In this document: piece by piece, positions 1 to 8,883 of the stretch
Numbering within the stretch: position 1 is the first letter of the stretch
Layout: every line of letters starts with the position of its first letter
Notes under the pieces: generated by a model
Database searches by the model: none
What the model saw: the letters and a program-made list of their open reading frames with translations, nothing else
Told to the model about the DNA's origin: nothing
Assembly: GCF_015864825.1 (NCBI RefSeq)
Contig: NZ_JADYWL010000005.1
Coordinates: forward strand, 124,001-188,000
From: Psychrobacter sp. NZS113
GTDB taxonomy: Bacteria > Pseudomonadota > Gammaproteobacteria > Pseudomonadales > Moraxellaceae
Reading direction: 5' to 3'
Length of the DNA: 64,000 nucleotides
Translations under genes and position numbers: made by a program

Positions 1-40
1 TTAATTATTCTTATACTTATCTAAAGACACGGATTCACCA

Positions 41-1213
41 ATGACTTCTATACCTTTATGTTTACCAGCTTCTATCACTGCTGAGCAATTCCTAGCAGAA
101 TACTGGCAAAAAAAACCACTACTTATCAAACAAGGCTTGCCGCAACTGGTCGGTATGTTTGAACCTGATGACATGCTAGGCTTAGCCCTAGAAGAAGAGG
201 CATCAGCGCGCCTACTGACTCAGTCTGCAACCAAGACCGAAGGCCAAGCACAGTGGCAACTCAAAAAAAGCCCGCTGACTGAAGCTGATTTTGATAACTT
301 GCCTGAGCAATGGACGGCGCTCGTACAGAATTTAGAGCAATGGTCACCTGAGCTTGGTCAACTGTGGCAAGCTTTTGACTTTATACCTCAGTGGCAGCGC
401 GATGATATTATGGTCTCGTATGCGCCAAAAGGCGGTTCAGTGGGCAAACACTATGATGATTATGATGTATTTTTGGCACAAGGTTACGGTCATCGCCGTT
501 GGCAGCTAGGCAAATTCTGTGATAAAAGCACAGAGTTCGTCGCCGATGAGCCAATCAGAATTTTTGACGATATGGGCGAGATTATATTTGATGAGATATT
601 AGAAGCTGGCGATGTACTGTACGTACCACCTAAATTATCGCACTTTGGCGTTGCACAAGATGACTGTTTGACGTTTTCTTTTGGCTGTCGTCGCCCAAAC
701 TTGATGCAAATCATCGATAATATGGCTGATATCGCAACCAACGACAGCGATTTATTTATACCGATGCTACTGCCACAAGCGCTACAAGCATCAGGTGAGC
801 TACAAGCTGACAGTATCCAAGCGATCAAAAACCAACTGTTGCAAATGCTACAATCTGATCGTGGTGATGACATGATTCGCCAAGCAGTATCTGAAGTGGT
901 TAGCAAGCGTCAGTATGATGCACTCGTACCAGAAGAAACTTTGGATACAGACGAGCTGATGCAAGCTTTGGCTGAAGGCGCAACACTGCAAGCAGACTAT
1001 AACAACCGCTTGATCTACAGCCACACTAATGATGGCGTCCTGCTATATGCGAATGGTCAACGTATTGATGGTCTGGATGATGCAGCAGCAGCGGTATTGA
1101 TACGCTTGGCCAGTGGCGAGCATTTAACAAGTCAAGATGTCGCGGATATTGATCCAGATGAATTGAGTGAATGGTTAGAAAATGGCTGGGTTTGGATTGA
1201 TTATCCTGAATAA
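41..1213 (+). CDS. roxA: Ribosomal protein L16 arginine hydroxylase (RoxA/YcfD, JmjC-cupin oxygenase)
   Basis: A 390-aa 2-oxoglutarate/Fe(II)-dependent oxygenase of the YcfD family, whose E. coli member hydroxylates an arginine of ribosomal protein L16. The iron-binding triad is visible as H137 and D139 in GKHYDDYDVF and H201 in PKLSHFGV; the spacing matches the family's HxD...H facial triad. The C-terminal third (about 260-390) is the usual helical and winged-helix-like tail, ending in an acidic LSEWLENGWVW segment. Length is normal for the family. The gene stands alone; the neighbour downstream is convergent. A 107-bp inverted-repeat element begins 11 nt after its stop codon. The function is cytoplasmic and acts on ribosomes. 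The assignment rests on family motifs read by eye. Confidence 0.87.
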   Translation: MTSIPLCLPASITAEQFLAEYWQKKPLLIKQGLPQLVGMFEPDDMLGLALEEEASARLLTQSATKTEGQAQWQLKKSPLTEADFDNLPEQWTALVQNLEQWSPELGQLWQAFDFIPQWQRDDIMVSYAPKGGSVGKHYDDYDVFLAQGYGHRRWQLGKFCDKSTEFVADEPIRIFDDMGEIIFDEILEAGDVLYVPPKLSHFGVAQDDCLTFSFGCRRPNLMQIIDNMADIATNDSDLFIPMLLPQALQASGELQADSIQAIKNQLLQMLQSDRGDDMIRQAVSEVVSKRQYDALVPEETLDTDELMQALAEGATLQADYNNRLIYSHTNDGVLLYANGQRIDGLDDAAAAVLIRLASGEHLTSQDVADIDPDELSEWLENGWVWIDYPE

Positions 1214-1224
1214 TGTGCTAGCGA

Positions 1225-1331
1225 TATAGTTGATTCAGTTTAAAAGAGAGTCAAGGCAACCGAGCGCAGATGTATATGTGATACCTCAAGTGAGGTTAAC
1301 GCTGTCACTCTTTTATAGAGGATTGACTATA
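1225..1331 (+). repeat. 107-bp inverted-repeat element (MITE-like), copy 1
   Basis: The element starts TATAGTTGATTCAGTTTAAA and ends GAGGATTGACTATA; the two ends are imperfect inverted repeats of about 24 bp. It has no coding capacity. Close copies of identical length lie at 8771-8877 and, inverted, at 23776-23882. A more diverged copy lies at 35349-35455. It begins 11 nt after the roxA stop codon, in the convergent roxA/guaD spacer (1214-1514); the rest of that spacer shows nothing recognisable. Confidence 0.85.
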
Positions 1332-1514
1332 GTAGCGGACTAAATATTAAACAGGCTTCATAGCGAAACATGCTCAGTGTCTATTTACAGAGTAACTTTA
1401 GTAAAATAGACACTGGGTGCCATTCAAATATGAGCATTTAAACGCTGTCGTTTGAAGCGCTATACTGTGTTAAACAACACCATATTTTCATCACTTATTC
1501 TACAAACCCTTATC

Positions 1515-2957
1515 CTATAAAATAGTAGATCTTTTATAGCGACTCACGCCAGCGATAACGGTCTGCTCAATCACTCTATCATCGCCTAGCATCATCAACA
1601 CGAACAACTGCTCTTCAAGTGACTTGGTCTGCGTCATGCGCCGCTCAAGCAACTCCGTACCGCCCATATTTATCACGACAAAATCCGCTTCTTTGTTTGG
1701 CATGAAATTACCAATCTTGTCATCCAACAATAGCGACTGCGCATTACCCAACGTAATCTGGTACAACCCTTGATGGGCTGATAGTGATTTCTTCTGTAAT
1801 TGCTGAACCTTATAAGCTTCTGATAAAGTAGTCAGCATCGATAAGCTAGTACCTGCCCCCACATCAGTCGCGATACTCACGCCGGTATAACTCAAGGTTT
1901 TGGACAAATCGAACAGACCACTACCCAAAAACAAGTTAGAAGTTGGACAGTGCGCTATTTGAGTTCCCGTATCACGTAAGACTTCGTACTCTGAGGTTTC
2001 GAGGTAAATACCATGTGCCAGTGTGGTTCGTCTGCCCAGTAAACCCATATCATGATAAACATCTAGATAGCCTTTGTGATTGGGATAAAGCTCACGTACA
2101 AAAGCCACTTCATCAAGGTTTTCGGCCAGATGCGTTTGCAAATAAACACTATCGTAGCTACGGTATAGCTCACCCGTCATTTGCAATTGTTTTGGCGTCG
2201 ATGTAATTGCAAACCTTGGAGTGATGGCCACATGTTGACGTCCACGCTCATGCCATTTATCAATGATATTTTGTGTATCTCGGATGCCCTGCTCAGTAGG
2301 CACACACAGGTTTTCAGGCGCATTTTGGTCCATGAGAACATTACCAGTAATCATGCGTGTGTTCAGTCGAATACTTTCAGTAAAGAAAGCCTCTACCGAT
2401 TGCGGATGACTGGTCGAAAACACCAATGCACTCGTCGTACCGTTGGCCAACAACTGGTTTAAAAAGAATCGCGCGGTATCATGGGCAACTTTTGGATTAC
2501 CAAAATTTGCCTCGGTGACAAAAGTATAATTATTGAGCCAATCAAGCAACTGCTCTCCAAAAGCAGCAATCATGTCTATCTGCGGGTAATGCACATGAGT
2601 ATCGATAAAACCTGGCATGATGAGATTGTGCTTACAATTATGAACCTGTACTGGTGCTTTACTTTCATGCTCGCTCTCGTTGCCATACTTCAACATCATT
2701 GATGCACAATTACCGTAATCCACAACTAGACCTGTTGCATCATCGACCACGAGTGCACCGTCTGCAATATACTCAGGATAGACGTTCACGCCTGCGATGA
2801 CAGGTAATAATGAGATACTGCTATCCAGCTCTATGGTATTTAGATACTGGACATTGTCTGAATCTTTTGCCGCAGCCTCCAATTCTTTTGATCGGATAGC
2901 AAGGTCATCTTCGGTAAGATAATGCAGTAATTGAGCTTGATAAATATGTATGGCCAT
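1515..2957 (-). CDS. guaD: Guanine deaminase
   Basis: A 480-aa amidohydrolase that deaminates guanine to xanthine. Metal-binding and catalytic motifs are visible in order: FIDTHVHYPQ (the HxH pair), QTHLAEN, LAHGIYL and ATDVGAGTS (the aspartate ligand). The PGFIDTHVHYPQ context is typical of bacterial and eukaryotic guanine deaminases rather than of other amidohydrolases. I place the start at the ATG at 2957, which has a TGAGA Shine-Dalgarno-like sequence 6 nt upstream; a GTG four codons earlier (2969) is also open. It lies downstream of xdhABC on the same strand, so its product xanthine feeds the neighbouring dehydrogenase. A 216-nt gap separates it from xdhC, so it may have its own promoter. 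Confidence 0.9.
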   Translation of the reverse strand: MAIHIYQAQLLHYLTEDDLAIRSKELEAAAKDSDNVQYLNTIELDSSISLLPVIAGVNVYPEYIADGALVVDDATGLVVDYGNCASMMLKYGNESEHESKAPVQVHNCKHNLIMPGFIDTHVHYPQIDMIAAFGEQLLDWLNNYTFVTEANFGNPKVAHDTARFFLNQLLANGTTSALVFSTSHPQSVEAFFTESIRLNTRMITGNVLMDQNAPENLCVPTEQGIRDTQNIIDKWHERGRQHVAITPRFAITSTPKQLQMTGELYRSYDSVYLQTHLAENLDEVAFVRELYPNHKGYLDVYHDMGLLGRRTTLAHGIYLETSEYEVLRDTGTQIAHCPTSNLFLGSGLFDLSKTLSYTGVSIATDVGAGTSLSMLTTLSEAYKVQQLQKKSLSAHQGLYQITLGNAQSLLLDDKIGNFMPNKEADFVVINMGGTELLERRMTQTKSLEEQLFVLMMLGDDRVIEQTVIAGVSRYKRSTIL

Positions 2958-3173
2958 AAAAAATCTCACATTAATGGATCAGCACTTTGGCACAAGATTA
3001 GGCCGTGTTAAACACTCAAACATGACGAGCATATTTTGAACACAAAGTGACTGAGTGCAGCCTATATATCGTTATGGCGTACAAAGATAAAAGACGGAAG
3101 TAATGTCTGAATAATAGAAAGTTGAACAATAATGCAAATTTTTTGGGTCAATATCAGTTATGACCTATAACAT

Positions 3174-4241
3174 TTATGCACGATGATAAAGCTGCAAAAC
3201 TTGAGCAGCGATAGATACCGCAACGGCCATAGGCTCTTTGCCACCAATCTCAAGTCCTATTGGCATGGTTAGCTTGGCAATTGCTTGCTCACTATAGCCG
3301 CGCTGAAGCAAACGAGTTCTAAAACGATTTTCTTTGGTTTTTGAGCTGATACAACCAAGATAAGGCATAGATTGTAATTCGCTATCGTCGGTATTGACTG
3401 CATCAGCATCGGCATTTATATCTATAGAAGCATCCAATGCAGCACGCACCAAGTCAAAATCAAGACTATGATCATGAGTCATGACTAATATAAAGTACTG
3501 AGACCCTTTGTTGGCTGCTGCATTCCGGCGGCTGTTTGCAATGAATGGGCGTACAAAGTCCACAGGGTCTTCCTCGATATGTGGACGAATATGCGCAGGC
3601 AATTGATAAGTAACTTGGTCATCTATAGCATCAGCATCCTGCGTCACATAACGCTCGAACATTTCAGCACGGCTATCCACCCAATCCACCTGACAAGGTA
3701 AATCGGCAAGTATGGTCATTAATGCCGCTGCGACATGCCCTGCCCCAAAAACCAATAACGACATGGGCGGTGTCACATTAAAGCATTCAAACATAACCGT
3801 GACACTACCACCGCAGCATTGCGCTAACTTGGCGCCCAATGGGTAATGCTTGGTATAAACAGCGTCACGGCGTACTGTTTGGGCTTTTTCAGACTTACCT
3901 TCTCTTAACGGTTTGGAGCTTTTTGAGTCATCTGTATCTAACTCACCTTTGAGTAGCTTCCTAGCGGTTATCGTCACATCATGCTCGAGACTACCGCCGC
4001 CCAACGTGTCACAGCAATCATCAAGCGTGACAATCATTTTAGATTGCAACTCTCGAGGTGCTGAACCATTGACAGCAACGACAGTGGCCAAAACATGCGC
4101 GACACCCCGCTGCTGATATTTTGCCAGCCCATCATACCAACGCATGGATGTTGGTATAGAAGGTTGCATTGATGATAGCGATGACGTCTGTGACACTAAT
4201 GTATTACTCACCGTGCGCAGGACCTCTAGCCGTTGATACAT
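3174..4241 (-). CDS. xdhC: Xanthine dehydrogenase accessory protein XdhC
   Basis: A 355-aa XdhC/CoxI-family protein. Family members bind molybdenum cofactor, promote its sulfuration and hand it to the XdhB subunit. Visible motifs are the N-terminal VLATVVAVNGSAPRE segment, the CCGGSVTVMFE segment, and a Rossmann-type LLVFGAGHVAAAL, followed by the C-terminal IGLEIGGKEPMAVAVSI signature. The first in-frame ATG (4241) overlaps the end of xdhB by 38 nt. Conserved homology begins only near MRWYDGL, so the ATG at 4169 or 4145 is a possible start; none has a convincing ribosome-binding site. The overlap suggests translational coupling with xdhB. A Ser-rich insert near residues 105-125 (KSSKPLREGKSEKAQ) is unusual. 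Confidence 0.87.
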   Translation of the reverse strand: MYQRLEVLRTVSNTLVSQTSSLSSMQPSIPTSMRWYDGLAKYQQRGVAHVLATVVAVNGSAPRELQSKMIVTLDDCCDTLGGGSLEHDVTITARKLLKGELDTDDSKSSKPLREGKSEKAQTVRRDAVYTKHYPLGAKLAQCCGGSVTVMFECFNVTPPMSLLVFGAGHVAAALMTILADLPCQVDWVDSRAEMFERYVTQDADAIDDQVTYQLPAHIRPHIEEDPVDFVRPFIANSRRNAAANKGSQYFILVMTHDHSLDFDLVRAALDASIDINADADAVNTDDSELQSMPYLGCISSKTKENRFRTRLLQRGYSEQAIAKLTMPIGLEIGGKEPMAVAVSIAAQVLQLYHRA

Positions 4242-6774
4242 TTGGATCTTTTATCGCCTCGGGCTGATCGTCGAATAGCTGACCTTCAGTCTCTGTCGGA
4301 TTGATATTTTTGCCATGAGATACTTGCTGCGGCTGTACTCGATCATCATCGATACCGTGATTATCAACAGCTGATGTTAAGCTCTCAATAGTGTCTGTAT
4401 CTGCTTTATCAGCAACCTCCCATGCTTGGCCTTGCATGCGCATCACAGATTTTAGTACGGCTTCTGGCGTGGCTGGCATGGTCAGCTCTGGATTTTTCTT
4501 ATAATCTCCTAAGCTTGCGACTGCATTGTTAATCGCACACCAAACGCTGGCAGCCAACATAAATGGTGGCTCACCCACCGCTTTAGAATTATAAATAGTC
4601 TGCTCTTCATTCTTGCGATCGAACAGTTTTACACTCCACTGCTTGGGTAAGTCATGAGCCGTTGGAATTTTATAATTCGCCGCGCTGTTGGAGGCGAGTT
4701 TACCAGTCTTATCCCAAATCAACTCTTCCGCCGTCAGCCAGCCCATCCCTTGAACGAAGCCACCTTCGATCTGACCAATATCAATATCTGGATTAATGGA
4801 TTGACCAACATCATGCAAGATATCGCAGCGCAGTACTTTATACTCACCCGTTAAGATATCAATCTCAACTTCTGAACACGATGCACCCAAGGCAAAGTAG
4901 AAGAATGGACGACCCCATGCTTTTGAGCGATCATAAAAAATCTTTGGCGTTTTATAATAGCCAGTCGAAGACAAACTAATACGATGCTGGTAAGCCAACA
5001 ATGTTAATTCAGCAAAAGTAAGCGTGGCTTTATCGGCAATATAGACATGATTATTCTCAAACCTAATGTCCTCTGCAACGACTTTGAAATGCTCAGCAGC
5101 AAACTCAACCAAGCGCTCTTTAATGGTAATACAAGCATTTTGTGCCGCTTTACCGTTGATATCTGTACCCGATGAAGCTGCTGTTGGTGAGGTGTTCGGC
5201 ACTTTATCCGTACGTGTCGCCGTTACTTTTACAGTATCTAAATCTACATCGAATTCATTGGCAACAATTTGGGCAATCTTTACATATAACCCTTGCCCCA
5301 TCTCAGTACCACCATGATTGATCTGGATAGTACCGTCGGTATAGATATGTACCAATGCTCCTGCTTGATTCAAATGCTGTACGGTAAACGAGATACCGAA
5401 TTTGACAGGCGTCAATGCAAGACCTAAGCGCTTATCACTGCCCTCTGCTTCTGCTTTTTGATTGACCTCTGTAACCTGCTGACGACGTTTATCGTACCCG
5501 TTGTCATCAGCCAGTGATTTCATAATCACGGCCAAATCAAAATGCTCAATCGGCTGTCCATAATGGGTGCTCTGACCATCTTTATATAAGTTCGTTAATC
5601 GTACTTGTAGCGGATCTTTCCCTAAAGTATAGGCGATATGATCCATCATATACTCAGCCGTTAATAACCCTTGCGGACCACCAAAACCTCGATATGCCGT
5701 GTTAGATACGGTGTGTGTCTTACAGCGATGACCTGCTATCTGTGCCGCTGGATAGTAGTAGGCATTATCACAATGGAACATCGCACGATCGACGATAGCA
5801 TCAGACAAATCAGGCGAATAACCACACAGTCCTGATAATTGCATATCTACGCCAATTATTTGTCCTGCATCATTGACACCAACATCATATCGGTTGGCAA
5901 ACTCGTGGCGCTTACCTGTTACGACCATGTCATCCTGACGGTCTAGACGCATACTCACTGGCACATTATGGCGTTTGGCCACGATACCGCACAGACAAGC
6001 CCAAGCAGCGGCTTGCGTTTCTTTACCACCAAAACCACCACCCATTCGACGTACGACGGTAGTCACTGCATGAAAAGGCAGATCGACTACTTCAGCGACG
6101 AGCTGCTGTACTTCGCTAGGATGCTGCGAGGAAGTGTAAACCTCCAGACCACCATCATCACAAGGCACCACATATGACACCTGACCTTCGAGATAAAAAT
6201 GCTCTTGCCCAAGCATATGAATATGGCCTGCAATACGAGTAGACGCAGATTCAAGTGCTACTTGAGCATCCCCGCGCGTCATGAAATGGCTAGGACGCAC
6301 AAACTGCTCTTGATTTAATGCGTCTTCAATAGTCAATATTGCTGGTAATGGCTCGTATTCTATAATTGCTTTGAGCGTGGCTTTTTTGGCCGCCCGATGA
6401 CTGGTAGCAACGACGACAAACAGTGTCTGACCCACATATTCTGTGACTTTATCCACCATCAGTGGATCACCATCAAAGACAGGCCCGATATCAGTTTTAG
6501 CCGGTATGTCCTCAAAGGTAATCACATCTATCACCCCATCGGCTGCTTTCACCATGTCCAGATCCATGCTCAATATGCGTGCATGTGCATGAGTGCTTTT
6601 GCCGATGGCTAAATGCAAAGTGCCTTGAGGCTTTAGCATATCATCGACATAAGTGGCAGTGCCCATCACATGACTGATCGCACTATCATGCTTTGCGCCA
6701 GTACCGATTTTGTTTTTAGGTGGACGTACACGACGAATACTGTAGCTGTCAAATAATGAAGAATGATGGCTCAT
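4204..6774 (-). CDS. xdhB: Xanthine dehydrogenase, molybdopterin-binding subunit
   Basis: An 856-aa large subunit of a two-subunit xanthine dehydrogenase, which oxidises hypoxanthine and xanthine to urate. Cofactor-binding motifs are present: RRMGGGFGGKE, NTAYRGFGGPQG, HGGTEMGQGL, SPTAASSGTDINGKA and, near the C-terminus, KAVGEPPFMLA, which carries the catalytic glutamate. The start ATG is preceded by GAGAG. About 80 residues after the usual end (from roughly 775) are an acidic, low-complexity tail that is not part of the catalytic fold. It is followed by xdhC with a 38-nt overlap. A 232-nt untranslated gap separates it from the upstream xdhA, longer than usual inside an xdh operon. Confidence 0.92.
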   Translation of the reverse strand: MSHHSSLFDSYSIRRVRPPKNKIGTGAKHDSAISHVMGTATYVDDMLKPQGTLHLAIGKSTHAHARILSMDLDMVKAADGVIDVITFEDIPAKTDIGPVFDGDPLMVDKVTEYVGQTLFVVVATSHRAAKKATLKAIIEYEPLPAILTIEDALNQEQFVRPSHFMTRGDAQVALESASTRIAGHIHMLGQEHFYLEGQVSYVVPCDDGGLEVYTSSQHPSEVQQLVAEVVDLPFHAVTTVVRRMGGGFGGKETQAAAWACLCGIVAKRHNVPVSMRLDRQDDMVVTGKRHEFANRYDVGVNDAGQIIGVDMQLSGLCGYSPDLSDAIVDRAMFHCDNAYYYPAAQIAGHRCKTHTVSNTAYRGFGGPQGLLTAEYMMDHIAYTLGKDPLQVRLTNLYKDGQSTHYGQPIEHFDLAVIMKSLADDNGYDKRRQQVTEVNQKAEAEGSDKRLGLALTPVKFGISFTVQHLNQAGALVHIYTDGTIQINHGGTEMGQGLYVKIAQIVANEFDVDLDTVKVTATRTDKVPNTSPTAASSGTDINGKAAQNACITIKERLVEFAAEHFKVVAEDIRFENNHVYIADKATLTFAELTLLAYQHRISLSSTGYYKTPKIFYDRSKAWGRPFFYFALGASCSEVEIDILTGEYKVLRCDILHDVGQSINPDIDIGQIEGGFVQGMGWLTAEELIWDKTGKLASNSAANYKIPTAHDLPKQWSVKLFDRKNEEQTIYNSKAVGEPPFMLAASVWCAINNAVASLGDYKKNPELTMPATPEAVLKSVMRMQGQAWEVADKADTDTIESLTSAVDNHGIDDDRVQPQQVSHGKNINPTETEGQLFDDQPEAIKDPNVSTARGPAHGE

Positions 6775-7006
6775 GATGGGACTCTCTTATATTTTTGGTC
6801 AAACCTGTATGTTCGGCTTCTAGCGTTTTGACGGTATGATAAAAGCTATGTTACGAACGGCTCTATTGAAAGTTAAGTCAGACGCTAAACTTAATAATAT
6901 TATTGTCAAAAGCACTGTCGCAAAATCACAACGGTTATAAATATCTATATTTGGGGCAAAGGAAGTTTAGAGCCACTTTAGCCACTTTAGATAGTCACTG
7001 TCTCTA

Positions 7007-8629
7007 TCAAGCGCTTATCGTTTGCAGCTCTGCTATTAATTGCTTACCGCACTTAGTGAGCAGTCGTTGCACCACATGCATACGATACTCTCGACTGGCT
7101 CTCACATCTGTCATTGGTGATACATCCATTGGTAGCATCTGTGCCGCCGTCTCAAAACTAGCTACCGTCAAAGGTTGTCCGATCAGTGCTTGCTGAGATT
7201 TTGTCGCTAACAGAGGGATGGCCGCCATACCACCCAGCCCAAATTTGGCATCTTCAATGGTCATACCATCTGCTGAGACGTCCAGTCTCGCTGCAAGCAG
7301 ACAGGCAGAAATATCATCTTCATAACGCTTACTAATTTTATAAATGTATAGATATTGATTGTCTTGCAGAAGTGGTATGTGAATAGCGACCACATAGCTA
7401 CCTGCTCGTAGCTTGGTTTTTTTATAATCTAAAAAGAATGCTGATAAAGGTATCGTTTCATCAGTGTAAGATGCCTGATACTCGTCAGCACGATTAGCCA
7501 TATCACAATGACGTAAATGAACCTGCGCATCTAATGCCAACAGAATCGGTGGTAAATCGCCAATCGGTGAGGCATTAGCAATATTGCCACCGATAGTACC
7601 CATATTCCGAATTTGTGGTGAAGCAATACGTTCAAATAGCGCAGCAAATGTAGGAAAATACTGCTCAAGCACAGGCAGCATTTTCTTATAGCTCATACCA
7701 GCGCCAAGTATCAGTGATTTTGTAGATGCTGACGCTACATTTTGCTTATCATCTGATAGCGCATTGGCATCAGCCACTGACCAAGTCTTTAGCTCATCAA
7801 TCGCAGAGAGCTGCACAATCACTTCATGATCAACCAAATGCTGCGTCACACTTAGACCTAGATCAGTACCGCCTGCCCAAATAGTCGCCTTCGGATTGGC
7901 CGCTAGTACTTGATTCAGCGCATCAATTGACTGGGGCATAAATAATTGCCGCGAGTCTTGCGTCAATGCAGGTTCGATAGCATTATCCTTCGTTGGAACA
8001 GACGCTTTGCTAGTTGCCATTGCATCGGTAGCTAGCGCTATCGTGAGATCTTTCGCTGCTGTCTGCGCTTCGTCGCGCTGCTGACCAATATTACCCATGG
8101 CCAGACCAGCTTCGATAATTGGACGATAACCCGTACAGCGACACAGATTTCCCGATATTGAAGCGACAATATCATCATAGCTTAGCTCATCTATCGTCGC
8201 ATCCTGCACTTTTTGCAGACGATGGTTTTCATAAACGCTGGCAAGCGACATCACAAAACCAGGCGTACAAAAGCCACACTGCGAACCATGACAGTCAACC
8301 ATCGCTTGTTGTGCTGGGTGCAATGAGGCGCGGTCTGGATGATGCTCAGGATTGTCCGCGAGATAAGCCGCTGTCATTAGATGATGACCATCCATCAGTG
8401 ACAGCAAAGTAATGCAGGAGTTTAGAGTATAAAAAGGCGTATTAGAACGTTCGCTATCATCTATAGCCAATCGTTGCGCCATGATGGTACAGGCACCGCA
8501 GTCACCACTACCACAGCCCTCTTTGGTATCGGTCTGTCGTTCGTGCAAGCGTAAATACTCAAGTACCGTGGTATTTGGATTGAGGTGGGTTATCTCATGG
8601 TGCTTTCCGTTCAGATAGAAACTAATCAT
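7007..8629 (-). CDS. xdhA: Xanthine dehydrogenase, FeS/FAD subunit
   Basis: A 540-aa small subunit. The first [2Fe-2S] domain shows C39, C44 and C47 in KEGCGSGDCGACT. The second, all-helical cluster domain shows CGFCTPGFVMSL and GNLCRCTGYRPI. After a poorly conserved linker (about 190-220) comes the FAD domain with WAGGTDLG and GTIGGNIANASPIGDLPP, and a C-terminal CO-dehydrogenase-flavoprotein domain. Electrons pass from the XdhB molybdenum centre through these clusters to FAD and then to NAD+. Length and domain order match bacterial XdhA. It is probably the first gene of the xdhA-xdhB-xdhC unit. The 254-bp spacer upstream contains a 107-bp repeat element. Confidence 0.92.
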   Translation of the reverse strand: MISFYLNGKHHEITHLNPNTTVLEYLRLHERQTDTKEGCGSGDCGACTIMAQRLAIDDSERSNTPFYTLNSCITLLSLMDGHHLMTAAYLADNPEHHPDRASLHPAQQAMVDCHGSQCGFCTPGFVMSLASVYENHRLQKVQDATIDELSYDDIVASISGNLCRCTGYRPIIEAGLAMGNIGQQRDEAQTAAKDLTIALATDAMATSKASVPTKDNAIEPALTQDSRQLFMPQSIDALNQVLAANPKATIWAGGTDLGLSVTQHLVDHEVIVQLSAIDELKTWSVADANALSDDKQNVASASTKSLILGAGMSYKKMLPVLEQYFPTFAALFERIASPQIRNMGTIGGNIANASPIGDLPPILLALDAQVHLRHCDMANRADEYQASYTDETIPLSAFFLDYKKTKLRAGSYVVAIHIPLLQDNQYLYIYKISKRYEDDISACLLAARLDVSADGMTIEDAKFGLGGMAAIPLLATKSQQALIGQPLTVASFETAAQMLPMDVSPMTDVRASREYRMHVVQRLLTKCGKQLIAELQTISA

Positions 8630-8770
8630 AGCAATACTCGGCTAATAAATTGGGCTTTATAAAATTAGGCAGCTCAGATAAGCCACCAACATAAATATCT
8701 ACTAAATTGCTCAAAATAATCAATCTATATTTAATAAACAATAATGACATCTAATAATGCTTTTTGGCTA

Positions 8771-8877
8771 TATAGTTGATTCATTTTAAAAGAGAGTCAA
8801 GGCAACTGAGTACAGATGTAACTGTGTTACTTCAAGCGAGGTTAACGCTGTAGCTCTTTTATAATGGATTGACTATA
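8771..8877 (+). repeat. 107-bp inverted-repeat element (MITE-like), copy 2
   Basis: It has the same length and orientation as the element at 1225, and only scattered substitutions. It starts TATAGTTGATTCATTTTAAA and ends ATGGATTGACTATA. It sits 6 nt beyond the stop codon of the minus-strand permease at 8884 and upstream of xdhA. Confidence 0.85.
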
Positions 8878-8883
8878 TTTTTA

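Noticed and set aside
490..906. 138-codon antisense frame inside roxA
   Set aside because: It lies opposite the conserved cupin core with no start signal.
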